Of a DNA stretch of 39,080 nt, positions 16,793-23,318 are shown in pieces. A program made the position numbers and the translations under genes. Numbering within the stretch: the first letter of the stretch is position 1; each line of letters begins with the position of its first letter. Below the pieces are notes generated by a model. It saw only the letters and a program-made list of their open reading frames with translations, was not told the DNA's origin and ran no database searches. Source of the DNA: Halorubrum sp. (GTDB taxonomy: Archaea > Halobacteriota > Halobacteria > Halobacteriales > Haloferacaceae); NCBI GenBank assembly GCA_028275105.1, contig JAQCNI010000090.1:1-39080 (forward strand). The letters run 5' to 3'.

Positions 16793-17857
16793 ATGACCGG
16801 CGCAAACGACGTCGCCGTCGGGATCGTCGGCCTCGGCGGCATCGGAACCCGTCACGCCACGCTGCTCGTCGAGCGCGGGGCAAACCTCGTCGGCGGGATG
16901 GACATCGATGCGGACGCACGCGACCGGTTTCACGAGGAGTTCGGCGTCGACGCCCATGATGACGAGGCCGAACTCTACGACGACTGTGACGCCGTGTTGG
17001 TCACCACCCCGAACCGGTTCCACGAGGAGTACGCGGTCGCCGCGCTCGACGCCGGTCTCGACGTCCTCCTCGAGAAGCCGCTCGCCCACTCGATCGAGAG
17101 CGCGGAGCGGATCGCGGACGCCGCGGCCGACGCCGACGGCTTCTGTATGGTTGGGTTTAACAACCGGTTCCGCGAGCCGGTTCGGGTGATCAAACGGTAT
17201 CAGGACGAGGGGCGGTTCGGCGAGACCACGCACGTCGAGGCCAACTACGTCCGTCGACGCGGGATCCCCGGGCGGGGGTCGTGGTTTACGTCCGCGGACG
17301 TCGCCGGCGGCGGGGCGCTCATCGACATCGGGGTCCATGCGATCGACCTCGCGCTCCACTTTCTCGACCACCCCGAGGTCGTCGAGGTGTCCGGCCGGAC
17401 GCGAGCGGAGTTCGGCGATCGCGACGAGTACGCATACGTCCACATGTGGGGCGAGGACGCCGGCCCGGAGGGGTTCGACGTCGAGGACTCCGCCTCCGCC
17501 TTCATCCGCGACGCCGACGGCAACACGGTCTCGCTGGAGGTGGCATGGGCGACGAACCGCCCGACGAACGACGAGTTCGTGCTTCGGGGAACCGAGGCCG
17601 GCGCGACGTTCGATCGCGGCAGCGGGAAGCTCACGATCCACGAGGCCGGCGTGGGCGGCGGTCACCACCTCTCCGACACGGACGTCGAAACCCGCGAAGA
17701 AGACAGCCACGCGGCAGAACAGGCGGCGTTCCTCGAAGCGGTGGCCGCCGGGGAGCCGCCGGCGATCAACACTGTCGAGGAGGGATTGTCCGTCCAACGT
17801 GTTATCGACGCGATCTATCGGTCCTCGGCCTCGAACCGGGCGGTCCGTCTCGATTGA
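16793..17857 (+). CDS. Gfo/Idh/MocA-family NAD(P)-dependent oxidoreductase
   Basis: This 354-aa dehydrogenase has an N-terminal Rossmann domain with GLGGIG (residues 13-18), and the family signature EKPLAHS follows a VLLEKP strand near residue 95. The C-terminal alpha/beta domain has GGGALIDIGVHAIDLA, with the conserved H and D that act near the substrate. It ends VQRVIDAIYRSSASNRAVRLD. Family members oxidise sugars, inositol or related cyclic alcohols, and the substrate here is unknown. A good TATA box lies at -26. The gene lies 131 bp after the TPP enzyme in the same direction, but with its own promoter. Confidence 0.92.
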   Translation: MTGANDVAVGIVGLGGIGTRHATLLVERGANLVGGMDIDADARDRFHEEFGVDAHDDEAELYDDCDAVLVTTPNRFHEEYAVAALDAGLDVLLEKPLAHSIESAERIADAAADADGFCMVGFNNRFREPVRVIKRYQDEGRFGETTHVEANYVRRRGIPGRGSWFTSADVAGGGALIDIGVHAIDLALHFLDHPEVVEVSGRTRAEFGDRDEYAYVHMWGEDAGPEGFDVEDSASAFIRDADGNTVSLEVAWATNRPTNDEFVLRGTEAGATFDRGSGKLTIHEAGVGGGHHLSDTDVETREEDSHAAEQAAFLEAVAAGEPPAINTVEEGLSVQRVIDAIYRSSASNRAVRLD

Positions 17858-17958
17858 TCCGCGCGGGTCGTCGCGTCACCGATCGAGCGGCCTCGTTCAC
17901 TGCTCCGCCCGTCGAACGGCCTCGCTCGCCGCCCCGTTAGTCAGCCGGATCACGAACC

Positions 17959-17995
17959 TATACCTCGGTGTAGTCCGTGATTACGGGTAACCCGT
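17959..17995 (+). promoter_or_regulatory. TATA region and palindromes at the start of the DUF418 gene
   Basis: A near-palindrome TATACC-TC-GGTGTA (17959-17972, one mismatch) covers the TATA box position about 28 nt before the GTG start. A second, perfect palindrome ACGGGT-A-ACCCGT (17983-17995) ends on the start codon. Two symmetric sites this close to the core promoter could be repressor operators or could fold at the 5' end of the mRNA. Confidence 0.45.
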
Positions 17996-19196
17996 GAGCG
18001 ACACCCCCGGACCGACGCCGCCATCCGAACGGATCGTCAGCCTCGATGCGCTCCGAGGCGTCGCCGTCCTCGGCATCCTCGTCATCAACGTTCGTGTGTT
18101 CTCGATGCCGGAGACGACGCTGCTCAACCCCACCGTCTACGGGGATTTTACCGGGCTGAACTACTGGAGCTGGCTCGTCGGACACCTCCTCGCGGAGCTA
18201 AAGTTCATCACCCTCTTTTCGGCGCTGTTCGGCGCCGGAATCGTCCTCTTCATCGAGAGCAAGCGGCGCAAGGGCCAGTCGGCGATGCGGCTCCACTATC
18301 GCCGGACCCTCTGGCTGATCGCGATCGGCCTCGCGCATGCGTATCTCCTCTGGTATGGCGACATTCTCGTCGCGTACGGGCTCTGTGGGCTCGTACTTGT
18401 CGTCCTCCACGACGCGGAGCCATCGACGCAGGCGGGGCTCGGCCTCCTCCTCCTGCTCTTCCCGTCCGTCCTCGAGGTGTTCGCGGGACTTTCGGTCGGC
18501 GGCGGGGCGATCGCGGCACAGTGGACCCCCGCGGAGGCGGCGATCCGGAGTGAGGTGGCGACGTACCGGGGCGGCTGGGTGGAACAGCTCGGTCATCGGG
18601 TCCCGTCGTCGTTCCGGCGGCAGACCACCGGGTTCCTCGGGTCGACGTTTTGGCGGGTCGGCGGCACCGTCCTGCTCGGGATGGCGCTGTACAAGTGGGG
18701 CGTGTTGACCGGCGAGCGGTCGACACGGCTGTACCGCCGGCTGGTCGCGGGCGGCGTCGTCGGCGTCCTCGTCGTCTTTGCCGGAGTCCGATACATCGAG
18801 GCCAACGACTGGAGCGCCGATGCGGCGCTGTTCTGGCGGCAGTTCAATTACTGGGGGAGTTTCCTCGTCGCCGGCGGCTACGTCGGCCTCGTCACCCTCT
18901 ACGCCCGACGGCGACCCGACGGGCCGTTCACCCGGGCGTTCGCGGCCGTCGGACGAACCGCGTTCACCAACTACCTGCTCCAGACGGTCGTCGCGACCAC
19001 GGTGTTTTACGGCCACGGTCTCGGGCTGTTCGGCCGGGTTAGCCGGTTCGAGGCGCTAGGGTTCGTCGTCGCGGTCTGGGTCGGACAGGTGATCCTCTCC
19101 GTGGTCTGGCTCCGGAGCTTCCGGTTCGGTCCGGTCGAATGGCTCTGGCGAACGCTCACCTACGGCGAACGGCAGCCGATGCGCAGCCCCGAATGA
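17994..19196 (+). CDS. DUF418-type multipass membrane protein
   Basis: This 400-aa membrane protein has a short polar N-terminus, then RIVSLDALRGVAVLGILVIN, the standard opening of DUF418 and heparan-N-acetyltransferase-like families. Around ten hydrophobic segments follow, for example near 18-38, 62-88, 102-118, 122-140, 150-170 and 222-240, and four more to residue 380. LKFITLFSALFGAGIVLF is a family hallmark, and the C-terminal DUF418 part has VGRTAFTNYLLQTVVATTVF. Function is unknown, with possible acyl transfer or transport. GTG 17994 is chosen because a TATA box lies at -28 and the next Met is inside the first helix. Confidence 0.88.
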   Translation: MSDTPGPTPPSERIVSLDALRGVAVLGILVINVRVFSMPETTLLNPTVYGDFTGLNYWSWLVGHLLAELKFITLFSALFGAGIVLFIESKRRKGQSAMRLHYRRTLWLIAIGLAHAYLLWYGDILVAYGLCGLVLVVLHDAEPSTQAGLGLLLLLFPSVLEVFAGLSVGGGAIAAQWTPAEAAIRSEVATYRGGWVEQLGHRVPSSFRRQTTGFLGSTFWRVGGTVLLGMALYKWGVLTGERSTRLYRRLVAGGVVGVLVVFAGVRYIEANDWSADAALFWRQFNYWGSFLVAGGYVGLVTLYARRRPDGPFTRAFAAVGRTAFTNYLLQTVVATTVFYGHGLGLFGRVSRFEALGFVVAVWVGQVILSVVWLRSFRFGPVEWLWRTLTYGERQPMRSPE

Positions 19197-19226
19197 TCGA
19201 TGTCCGAAACCCGAGTGTGGCGGCCG

Positions 19227-19703
19227 TCACTCCTCCTCGTTTCTTCCCGTCGGTTTCGCGCGCGTTTTCGCTCCCGTCTCCGCCCCGGCACGGATCACGA
19301 CCGCGGATCGGATCTCGAGGGCGGTTTCGAACTCCTTGCGCCGTCCCGCGTCGGTGCCCAGCCGCTCGACCGCCGTCGCGTGCGCCCGGGCGACGACGTC
19401 GCGCTCGCGGTCCGACAGTCCGAGTCGCGCGGCGACCCCGTCCCAGTGGCCGCGCTCAACGAGGAACGCCTCCCGGCCGGGGTCGGACTCGACCCGCTCG
19501 TATCGCCGCCGGTACTCGTCGATCTGCGGGGCGAGTTCGACTTGGACGCGACCCAGCAACTCGGGAAGCCGATCGGCCGGGACGCTTCCGAGAGCCGCCG
19601 ATTTGAGGAGTGCGGTTCCGCCGATCGGGTGACCGCCGGCGTCGTCACCCGCGCTGAGTGACTCGTCGGAACCATCGTTACCGCCGGCCGAGTCATCGCC
19701 CAT
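19227..19703 (-). CDS. Hypothetical protein coupled to the MoaD/SAMP fusion gene
   Basis: This 158-aa acidic protein has a Gly/Asp/Ser-rich first 30 residues and then a mostly helical region, ALLKSAALGSVPADRLPELL onward, rich in Arg and Glu (about residues 35-140). The ATG overlaps the stop of the MoaD/SAMP-like gene (ATGA), so the two are co-translated and probably work together. I do not recognise the family beyond it looking haloarchaeal. There are no membrane segments, no cysteines and no catalytic signature. The upstream open frame to 19979 is a shadow of the neighbouring gene. It is convergent with the DUF418 gene, with only 30 bp between. Confidence 0.75.
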   Translation of the reverse strand: MGDDSAGGNDGSDESLSAGDDAGGHPIGGTALLKSAALGSVPADRLPELLGRVQVELAPQIDEYRRRYERVESDPGREAFLVERGHWDGVAARLGLSDRERDVVARAHATAVERLGTDAGRRKEFETALEIRSAVVIRAGAETGAKTRAKPTGRNEEE

Positions 19704-20410
19704 CAGCCGCCGGCCCGCATCGCCTTCCGTTTGAACTCCGGTAGTAACCCCGACAGGACTGACTCCTCGCCGGCAAACGACACCGTCACTTCCGTGAGGG
19801 TGATCGACGCCGCCGCGGTCACCGTTTCGGCGCGGAGCGTCGACCGCCACTCCTCCCCGTCGACCCGCGTCGCCGACGCGGGGTCGTCGGTCCCCACGAG
19901 CTCCCCGCCGAGGTTCACCAGGTAGTGGGCCGCGAGCCGCCGGGAAATGCCCCGATACGAAACCTCCTCTCGGACCCACCCCTCCTCCGTGGGAGGACCG
20001 CCCACCTCGGTACCGGCGTCCGAGCCCGTAGCGTCTGATTCCGTGGCGTCCGATTCCGTGACGTCCGTGTCCGTGGCGTCCGATTCCGTGGTCTCCGATG
20101 GTGGCGTATCGTCGGCTGTGTCGGATCCCGCCGTACCGCCGGCGACGGGCGGGAATATGGACACGCGTTCGCCGTCGGCGAGGGTCGTCTCGAGCCCGTC
20201 GAGGTGGAGCACCTCGCGCCCGTCCTTCAACACGTTGATCTGAGGGGCGAGTCTCCCGTCCTCGATTAGACGGCCGTCCATCCCCTCGTACTCCGCCTCC
20301 AGTTCGCGCAGCACGTCACCGACGTCGGACCCGTCCGCGAACTCGCGCACGACGGTCTTGCCGCCGGCGGCCTCCCGGAAGGTCGCGAAGAACCGCAACT
20401 CGAGCTCCAT
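19703..20410 (-). CDS. MoaD/SAMP-like ubiquitin-fold protein fused to a second C-terminal domain
   Basis: This 235-aa protein has two parts. Residues 1-90 are an archaeal MoaD/ThiS (SAMP1-type) beta-grasp domain: MELELRFFATFREAAGGKTV, a DVLRELEAEY helix and the terminal FPPVAGG, the Gly-Gly used for adenylation, thiocarboxylation or conjugation. A 45-residue acidic linker follows, made of Glu-Ser-Asp-Ala-Thr repeats. Residues about 138-235 form a second domain, REEVSYRGISRRLAAHYLV to LLPEFKRKAMRAGG, which itself ends in Gly-Gly. A comparable two-domain MoaD-related protein is known from Thermus (DUF1952 C-terminal domain), and I infer a similar architecture here. The diglycine at 90 is internal, so either processing occurs or the terminal GG is the active one. 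Confidence 0.85.
   Translation of the reverse strand: MELELRFFATFREAAGGKTVVREFADGSDVGDVLRELEAEYEGMDGRLIEDGRLAPQINVLKDGREVLHLDGLETTLADGERVSIFPPVAGGTAGSDTADDTPPSETTESDATDTDVTESDATESDATGSDAGTEVGGPPTEEGWVREEVSYRGISRRLAAHYLVNLGGELVGTDDPASATRVDGEEWRSTLRAETVTAAASITLTEVTVSFAGEESVLSGLLPEFKRKAMRAGG
20028..20102. repeat. Five 15-bp tandem repeats encoding the linker of the MoaD/SAMP fusion
   Basis: Units of the form GTGGCGTCCGATTCC (+ strand) run at 20028, 20043, 20058, 20073 and 20088, with up to five differences. Read on the minus strand they encode Glu/Asp-Ser/Thr-Asp-Ala/Val-Thr pentapeptides. Copy number in such in-frame repeats can vary without breaking the gene. Confidence 0.85.
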
Positions 20411-20543
20411 ACGACACCCATCGGACCCGGAGGGGTTAAAACCGAGCGAGGGGTTCCGACGCGGGGTCCAGCGGTGAGGAGCTACGACCCGTGGCGCAAG
20501 CGCCGTGGCCCGCGGTGTCCCCGGCGTGCCGGACGGGCTCGGC

Positions 20544-21155
20544 TCATCCGAGTCGCAGCCCCGTGATGAGGGCGATGATCCCGAGCATGGCGAGCGCCTC
20601 GAAAATCCCGACGACGAGGTTCTGCCGCTCGATCGATTCGAGCCGTGACGTGTCCGGGTGCTCCGAGAGTCCCTCGTAGTACGCCCGGAGATGGATCCGG
20701 TTCGGCACGAGGAGCCCGAAGACGAACAACCCCCAGCCCAGTCCGAGCGAGAGCCGCGCCCAGATCCCGGAGTACCCGTATCCGAGGCCGGTGCCGGGGA
20801 CCAACAGCAGCGTCCCCGAAACGACGGTCGTCAGCGAGAACCCGGAGAGGAAGAACACGACCTTCGGCGTCAGACGTGCCATGACCGTCGTCGCGTCCTC
20901 GTGGTCAAGCCCGCCGAGCACGGGACCGACCACCGCCGGGAAGATCAGCGCGAACCCGAACCACACCGCCCCGGCAGCCACGTGCGTGTAGAACAATAGC
21001 TGCGTGCTTCCGAGCAGAACGCTCAGCCCGACGAACGCCAGCGGAACGATCAGGCTCCCCGCGGCGAACGCCGGGTTCGCCCGTTCGGCCAGATGTCGTA
21101 CGCGACCGAAGAAACCGGTCCCCCCGATATCGTCGTGTCCGTGTGTGACGGCCAT
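20544..21155 (-). CDS. CopD-like integral membrane protein
   Basis: This 203-aa membrane protein has a His-rich N-terminus (MAVTHGHDD) and five hydrophobic segments at about 28-50, 55-80, 95-120, 128-150 and 178-200. The topology resembles CopD-domain and DUF2269-like proteins, including FYTHVAAGAVWFGFALIFP, a helix with a conserved-looking His and Trp. No metal-binding motif is certain, so a role in copper or haem handling is only a guess. The ATG at 21155 is the first Met before the hydrophilic lead, and TTTTAACC lies 50-60 nt upstream. The open frame further upstream has no membrane-protein character. Confidence 0.75.
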   Translation of the reverse strand: MAVTHGHDDIGGTGFFGRVRHLAERANPAFAAGSLIVPLAFVGLSVLLGSTQLLFYTHVAAGAVWFGFALIFPAVVGPVLGGLDHEDATTVMARLTPKVVFFLSGFSLTTVVSGTLLLVPGTGLGYGYSGIWARLSLGLGWGLFVFGLLVPNRIHLRAYYEGLSEHPDTSRLESIERQNLVVGIFEALAMLGIIALITGLRLG

Positions 21156-21274
21156 GGATGCCCGTCCGACGTGGTCGTCATATGCGTACCGGTCTGGATG
21201 AAAAATACCGGTTAAAATCGGGTGACCGAGAGTCGACGCCGAGGGTCCGACGCTCTTCCGAGCGGCGGCGTCGG

Positions 21275-21658
21275 CTACAGGTCGGAGAGCCGAATCCCGT
21301 CGTCGACCAGCCGAAAGTTGCGTTCGCGGTCGAGCTCCTCGGCGAGCCAGTCGTGGTCGTACAGCTGGCCGATCAGTTCGACGTAGAGGTTCCGCCACGC
21401 GACGGCGTAGATTGGCGACTGCCCCCACGCCCGCAGTTCGGGGACGAACTCGTGGTAGGTGCTCGCTTGCGCCTCCATGCGCTCGACCGCGTCGGCGACG
21501 ACCTCGGCCGCCTCGGACGGATCCCCGCCGTCGATCTCCTCGTTCAACCGCGACTGGATCCCGGCGATCGCGCGCCGCATGTCGCGTTCGGCGGTCCCGT
21601 CCTCGTCGGGCAACGACTCAACGACGCCTTTCGGAACCCCTAGTTCGATCTCCGGCAT
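21275..21658 (-). CDS. Small conserved hypothetical protein
   Basis: This 127-aa, mostly helical, acidic protein starts MPEIELGVPKGVVESLPDED and contains AEVVADAVERMEAQASTYHE and WGQSPIYAVAWRNLYVELIG. I do not recognise a family with known function. It has no signal peptide or membrane segment. The ATG at 21658 is preferred because upstream the same frame runs into tandem repeats encoding Val-Val-Pro-Pro-Arg-Ala units that extend to the phoU gene. It lies 163 bp after the PhoU-domain gene on the same strand, so co-transcription is possible. Confidence 0.7.
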   Translation of the reverse strand: MPEIELGVPKGVVESLPDEDGTAERDMRRAIAGIQSRLNEEIDGGDPSEAAEVVADAVERMEAQASTYHEFVPELRAWGQSPIYAVAWRNLYVELIGQLYDHDWLAEELDRERNFRLVDDGIRLSDL

Positions 21659-21710
21659 GCCGACGATTCCGGCGGCAACCGACAAAAGGATCGCGGCTCC
21701 GACGCGAGCA

Positions 21711-21800
21711 ACGGCTCGCGGCGGGACCACGGCTCGCGGCGGGACCACGGCTCGCGGCGGGACTACGGCTCGCGGCGGGACCACGGCTCGCGGCGGGACC
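21711..21800. repeat. Five 18-bp tandem repeats between phoU-like and hypothetical genes
   Basis: ACGGCTCGCGGCGGGACC is repeated five times without gaps from 21711 to 21800, with one substitution in the third unit. Read on the minus strand in the frame of the downstream gene it gives a Val-Val-Pro-Pro-Arg-Ala repeat. It probably is not translated, because the downstream gene has a good ATG after it. Confidence 0.9.
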
Positions 21801-21803
21801 GCC

Positions 21804-21837
21804 TCACGGCGTCGGCGCGATTCACGGCGTCGGCGCG
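21804..21837. repeat. Tandem duplication of the last codons of the PhoU-domain gene
   Basis: TCACGGCGTCGGCGCG occurs at 21804-21819 and 21822-21837. The second copy is the 3' end of the PhoU-domain gene including its TGA stop, and the first is a copy just beyond the stop. The period is 18 bp, the same as the adjoining five-copy repeat. Confidence 0.85.
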
Positions 21838-22820
21838 GCCTCCTGAAGCGCGGTCTCGGCGACGTTCCCGCCGTAGTCGGCCGACCGGAGGACCGAGTCG
21901 ACGACGAGCCCAAGGAGTTGTGCGCGTGTCGGGTCGAGGTCCCGGAGCAGCTCGTCGATGGCCCGCACGCGTTCGTCGATATCCCGCACGCCGGTCCGTG
22001 CCTCGTTCGCCATCCGGCTGGCCTCGTCGTTGTCCTCCTCGAACAACGCGTCGATGGCCGTGTCGATCACGTCGACGGCATCGTCGTGGAGGCCGTCGAT
22101 GGCATCGGTGACGTCGTCGGGAAGGGGATCCTCGATGTTGAGCGTCAGGTGGGCGATCTTCGTGGCGTGGTCGCCGATCCGTTCCAGCTGACGGGCGCTG
22201 GAGTGATAGTCGAAACACGCCTCTCGGGGGAGTCCAAGCTCCTCGGCCGCCCGCGGCGTCCGGAGCGTCGCCCGGAAGATCCGCGAGACGACGAGCCACA
22301 GTCGGTCGAGGTCGTCGTCCCGGCCGATGATGTCGTGCGCGAGGTCATGGTCGAGCCCGGAGAGCGCCGTGATCGCGTCCTCGAGCATCGACAACGAGAT
22401 CAGCCGCATCCGGGTGACGGCGTTGTGGATGGACAGCTCGGAGGAGTCGAGAAGGTCCCGGACGACGACGCGGTCATGCGCCTCCTCGAGCACTTCGAGA
22501 CCGACGAGGCTCTGGACCGCATCGCGGACGGTCGAGTGCTGCTCGGTGGTGATCTTTGCCCCCTCAAGTTCGATGACGTCGAACCCGCTAACGTACATCG
22601 TGGTGACCGCACGGGTGAGCTTCTGGCCGGTCAGCCCGGTGATGTTCAACGAACCGCGCGTCCGTTCGACCTCGGTCCGCGGCGTGAGAAACAGCGAATC
22701 GCCGTCGGGATAGAACTCGACCTCGCTGCCGGCGTCCACGTCGTTCGCGGTCGCCCACGACTTCGGCAGCGAGACCGTGTACGTCGAGCCGCCGGTGACC
22801 TGCACCTTCCGAGTTTCCAT
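21822..22820 (-). CDS. AbrB/SpoVT-type DNA-binding plus PhoU-domain protein (phosphate-uptake regulator type)
   Basis: This 332-aa protein has an N-terminal swapped-hairpin AbrB-like domain (residues 1-45: METRKVQVTGGSTYTVSLPK, then SWA). Two PhoU-like helical bundles follow (about 110-215 and 225-325), with HDLAHDIIGRDDDLDRLWLVVSR and YHSSARQLERIGDHATKIA, the acidic metal-binding E/D-xxxD motifs of PhoU. Haloarchaeal proteins of this layout are usually annotated as phosphate-uptake regulators. There are no pst genes next to it, so its target is open. The ATG at 22820 is supported by CTTTAAGA about 27 nt upstream. The end of the gene is duplicated in tandem. Confidence 0.92.
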   Translation of the reverse strand: METRKVQVTGGSTYTVSLPKSWATANDVDAGSEVEFYPDGDSLFLTPRTEVERTRGSLNITGLTGQKLTRAVTTMYVSGFDVIELEGAKITTEQHSTVRDAVQSLVGLEVLEEAHDRVVVRDLLDSSELSIHNAVTRMRLISLSMLEDAITALSGLDHDLAHDIIGRDDDLDRLWLVVSRIFRATLRTPRAAEELGLPREACFDYHSSARQLERIGDHATKIAHLTLNIEDPLPDDVTDAIDGLHDDAVDVIDTAIDALFEEDNDEASRMANEARTGVRDIDERVRAIDELLRDLDPTRAQLLGLVVDSVLRSADYGGNVAETALQEAAPTP

Positions 22821-23186
22821 GGGAACGGTAGGTTGCCCGCACTTCTTAAAGATGTGTGTTCTATATACCTCGAACGTTGTTCGGGTTCCCGTCAAGCGGT
22901 ATTTTACCGGCGTTACTGGCACTACGCTCAACTTGGTCGGACTACCCCGTCAAATGAATAATATCTATATAGCAGTATATATACATATCTTCACCGCGAG
23001 GTTGGATACGGCGGATGCCGCGGGGTCGGTGGCATGACCATCGAAGTGACCGATCGATCGCGGGCCGCGATCCACCGGACCGGCCCCCGGCGTTTCCCGG
23101 TCACCGGTCCGGGTTTCGTATGGAGCCGTCGCGGTGTCGGGGGAGTTGAGAAGAGTTAAACCCGATGCGTCGTTACGCCCAATCGC
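22821..23186. other. 366-bp intergenic region with promoters and an AT-rich patch
   Basis: No gene is supported. The left end holds the PhoU-gene TATA box (TCTTAAAG, 22844-22851 on the + strand). The stretch 22953-22990 is strikingly AT-rich for this genome, with TCTATATAGCAGTATATATA and two further TATA-like words, but no coding sequence starts after it. The right end holds the tRNA promoter AGAGTTAAAC at 23152-23161, about 30 nt before the tRNA. Short open frames across it (to 23037 on +, from 23210 on -) look accidental. Confidence 0.6.
23152..23161 (+). promoter_or_regulatory. TATA box of tRNA-Glu
   Basis: AGAGTTAAAC is centred about 30 nt before the first base of the tRNA, where an archaeal tRNA promoter is expected. 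Confidence 0.6.
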
Positions 23187-23297
23187 GCTCGGTTGGTGTA
23201 GTCCGGCCAATCATGTTGGCCTTTCGACGAACGCGGCGCGTCGACGTGCCGGTTCGGAAGACAGCCGACGACCAGGGTTCAAATCCCTGACCGAGCA
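23187..23297 (+). tRNA. tRNA-Glu (anticodon TTC) with a 36-nt intron
   Basis: The acceptor stem GCTCGGT (23187-23193) pairs perfectly with ACCGAGC (23290-23296), and the discriminator is A. The T arm is CAGGG-TTCAAAT-CCCTG. The anticodon stem TTGGC (23216-23220) pairs with GCCGA (23264-23268), the anticodon TTC is at 23223-23225, and position 37 is G23226. An intron at 23227-23262 lies between positions 37 and 38. The splice region is an exact bulge-helix-bulge: CTTT pairs with GAAG (4 bp, one G-U), 3-nt bulges CGA and ACA, and an outer helix CGAAC/GTTCG. The mature length is 75 nt, with CCA not encoded. A T5 run at 23303-23307 is the likely terminator. The gene is convergent with thiM, 21 bp away. 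Confidence 0.95.
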
Positions 23298-23318
23298 TCG
23301 CATTTTTCCCGAAGCCGT

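Noticed and set aside
21711-21800. Possible CRISPR-like array
   Set aside because: The 18-bp units are directly adjacent with no spacers, so it is a simple tandem repeat.
22777-23037. Short ORF of 86 codons on the plus strand
   Set aside because: It starts inside the PhoU-domain gene in antisense, crosses the AT-rich patch and has no recognisable features.
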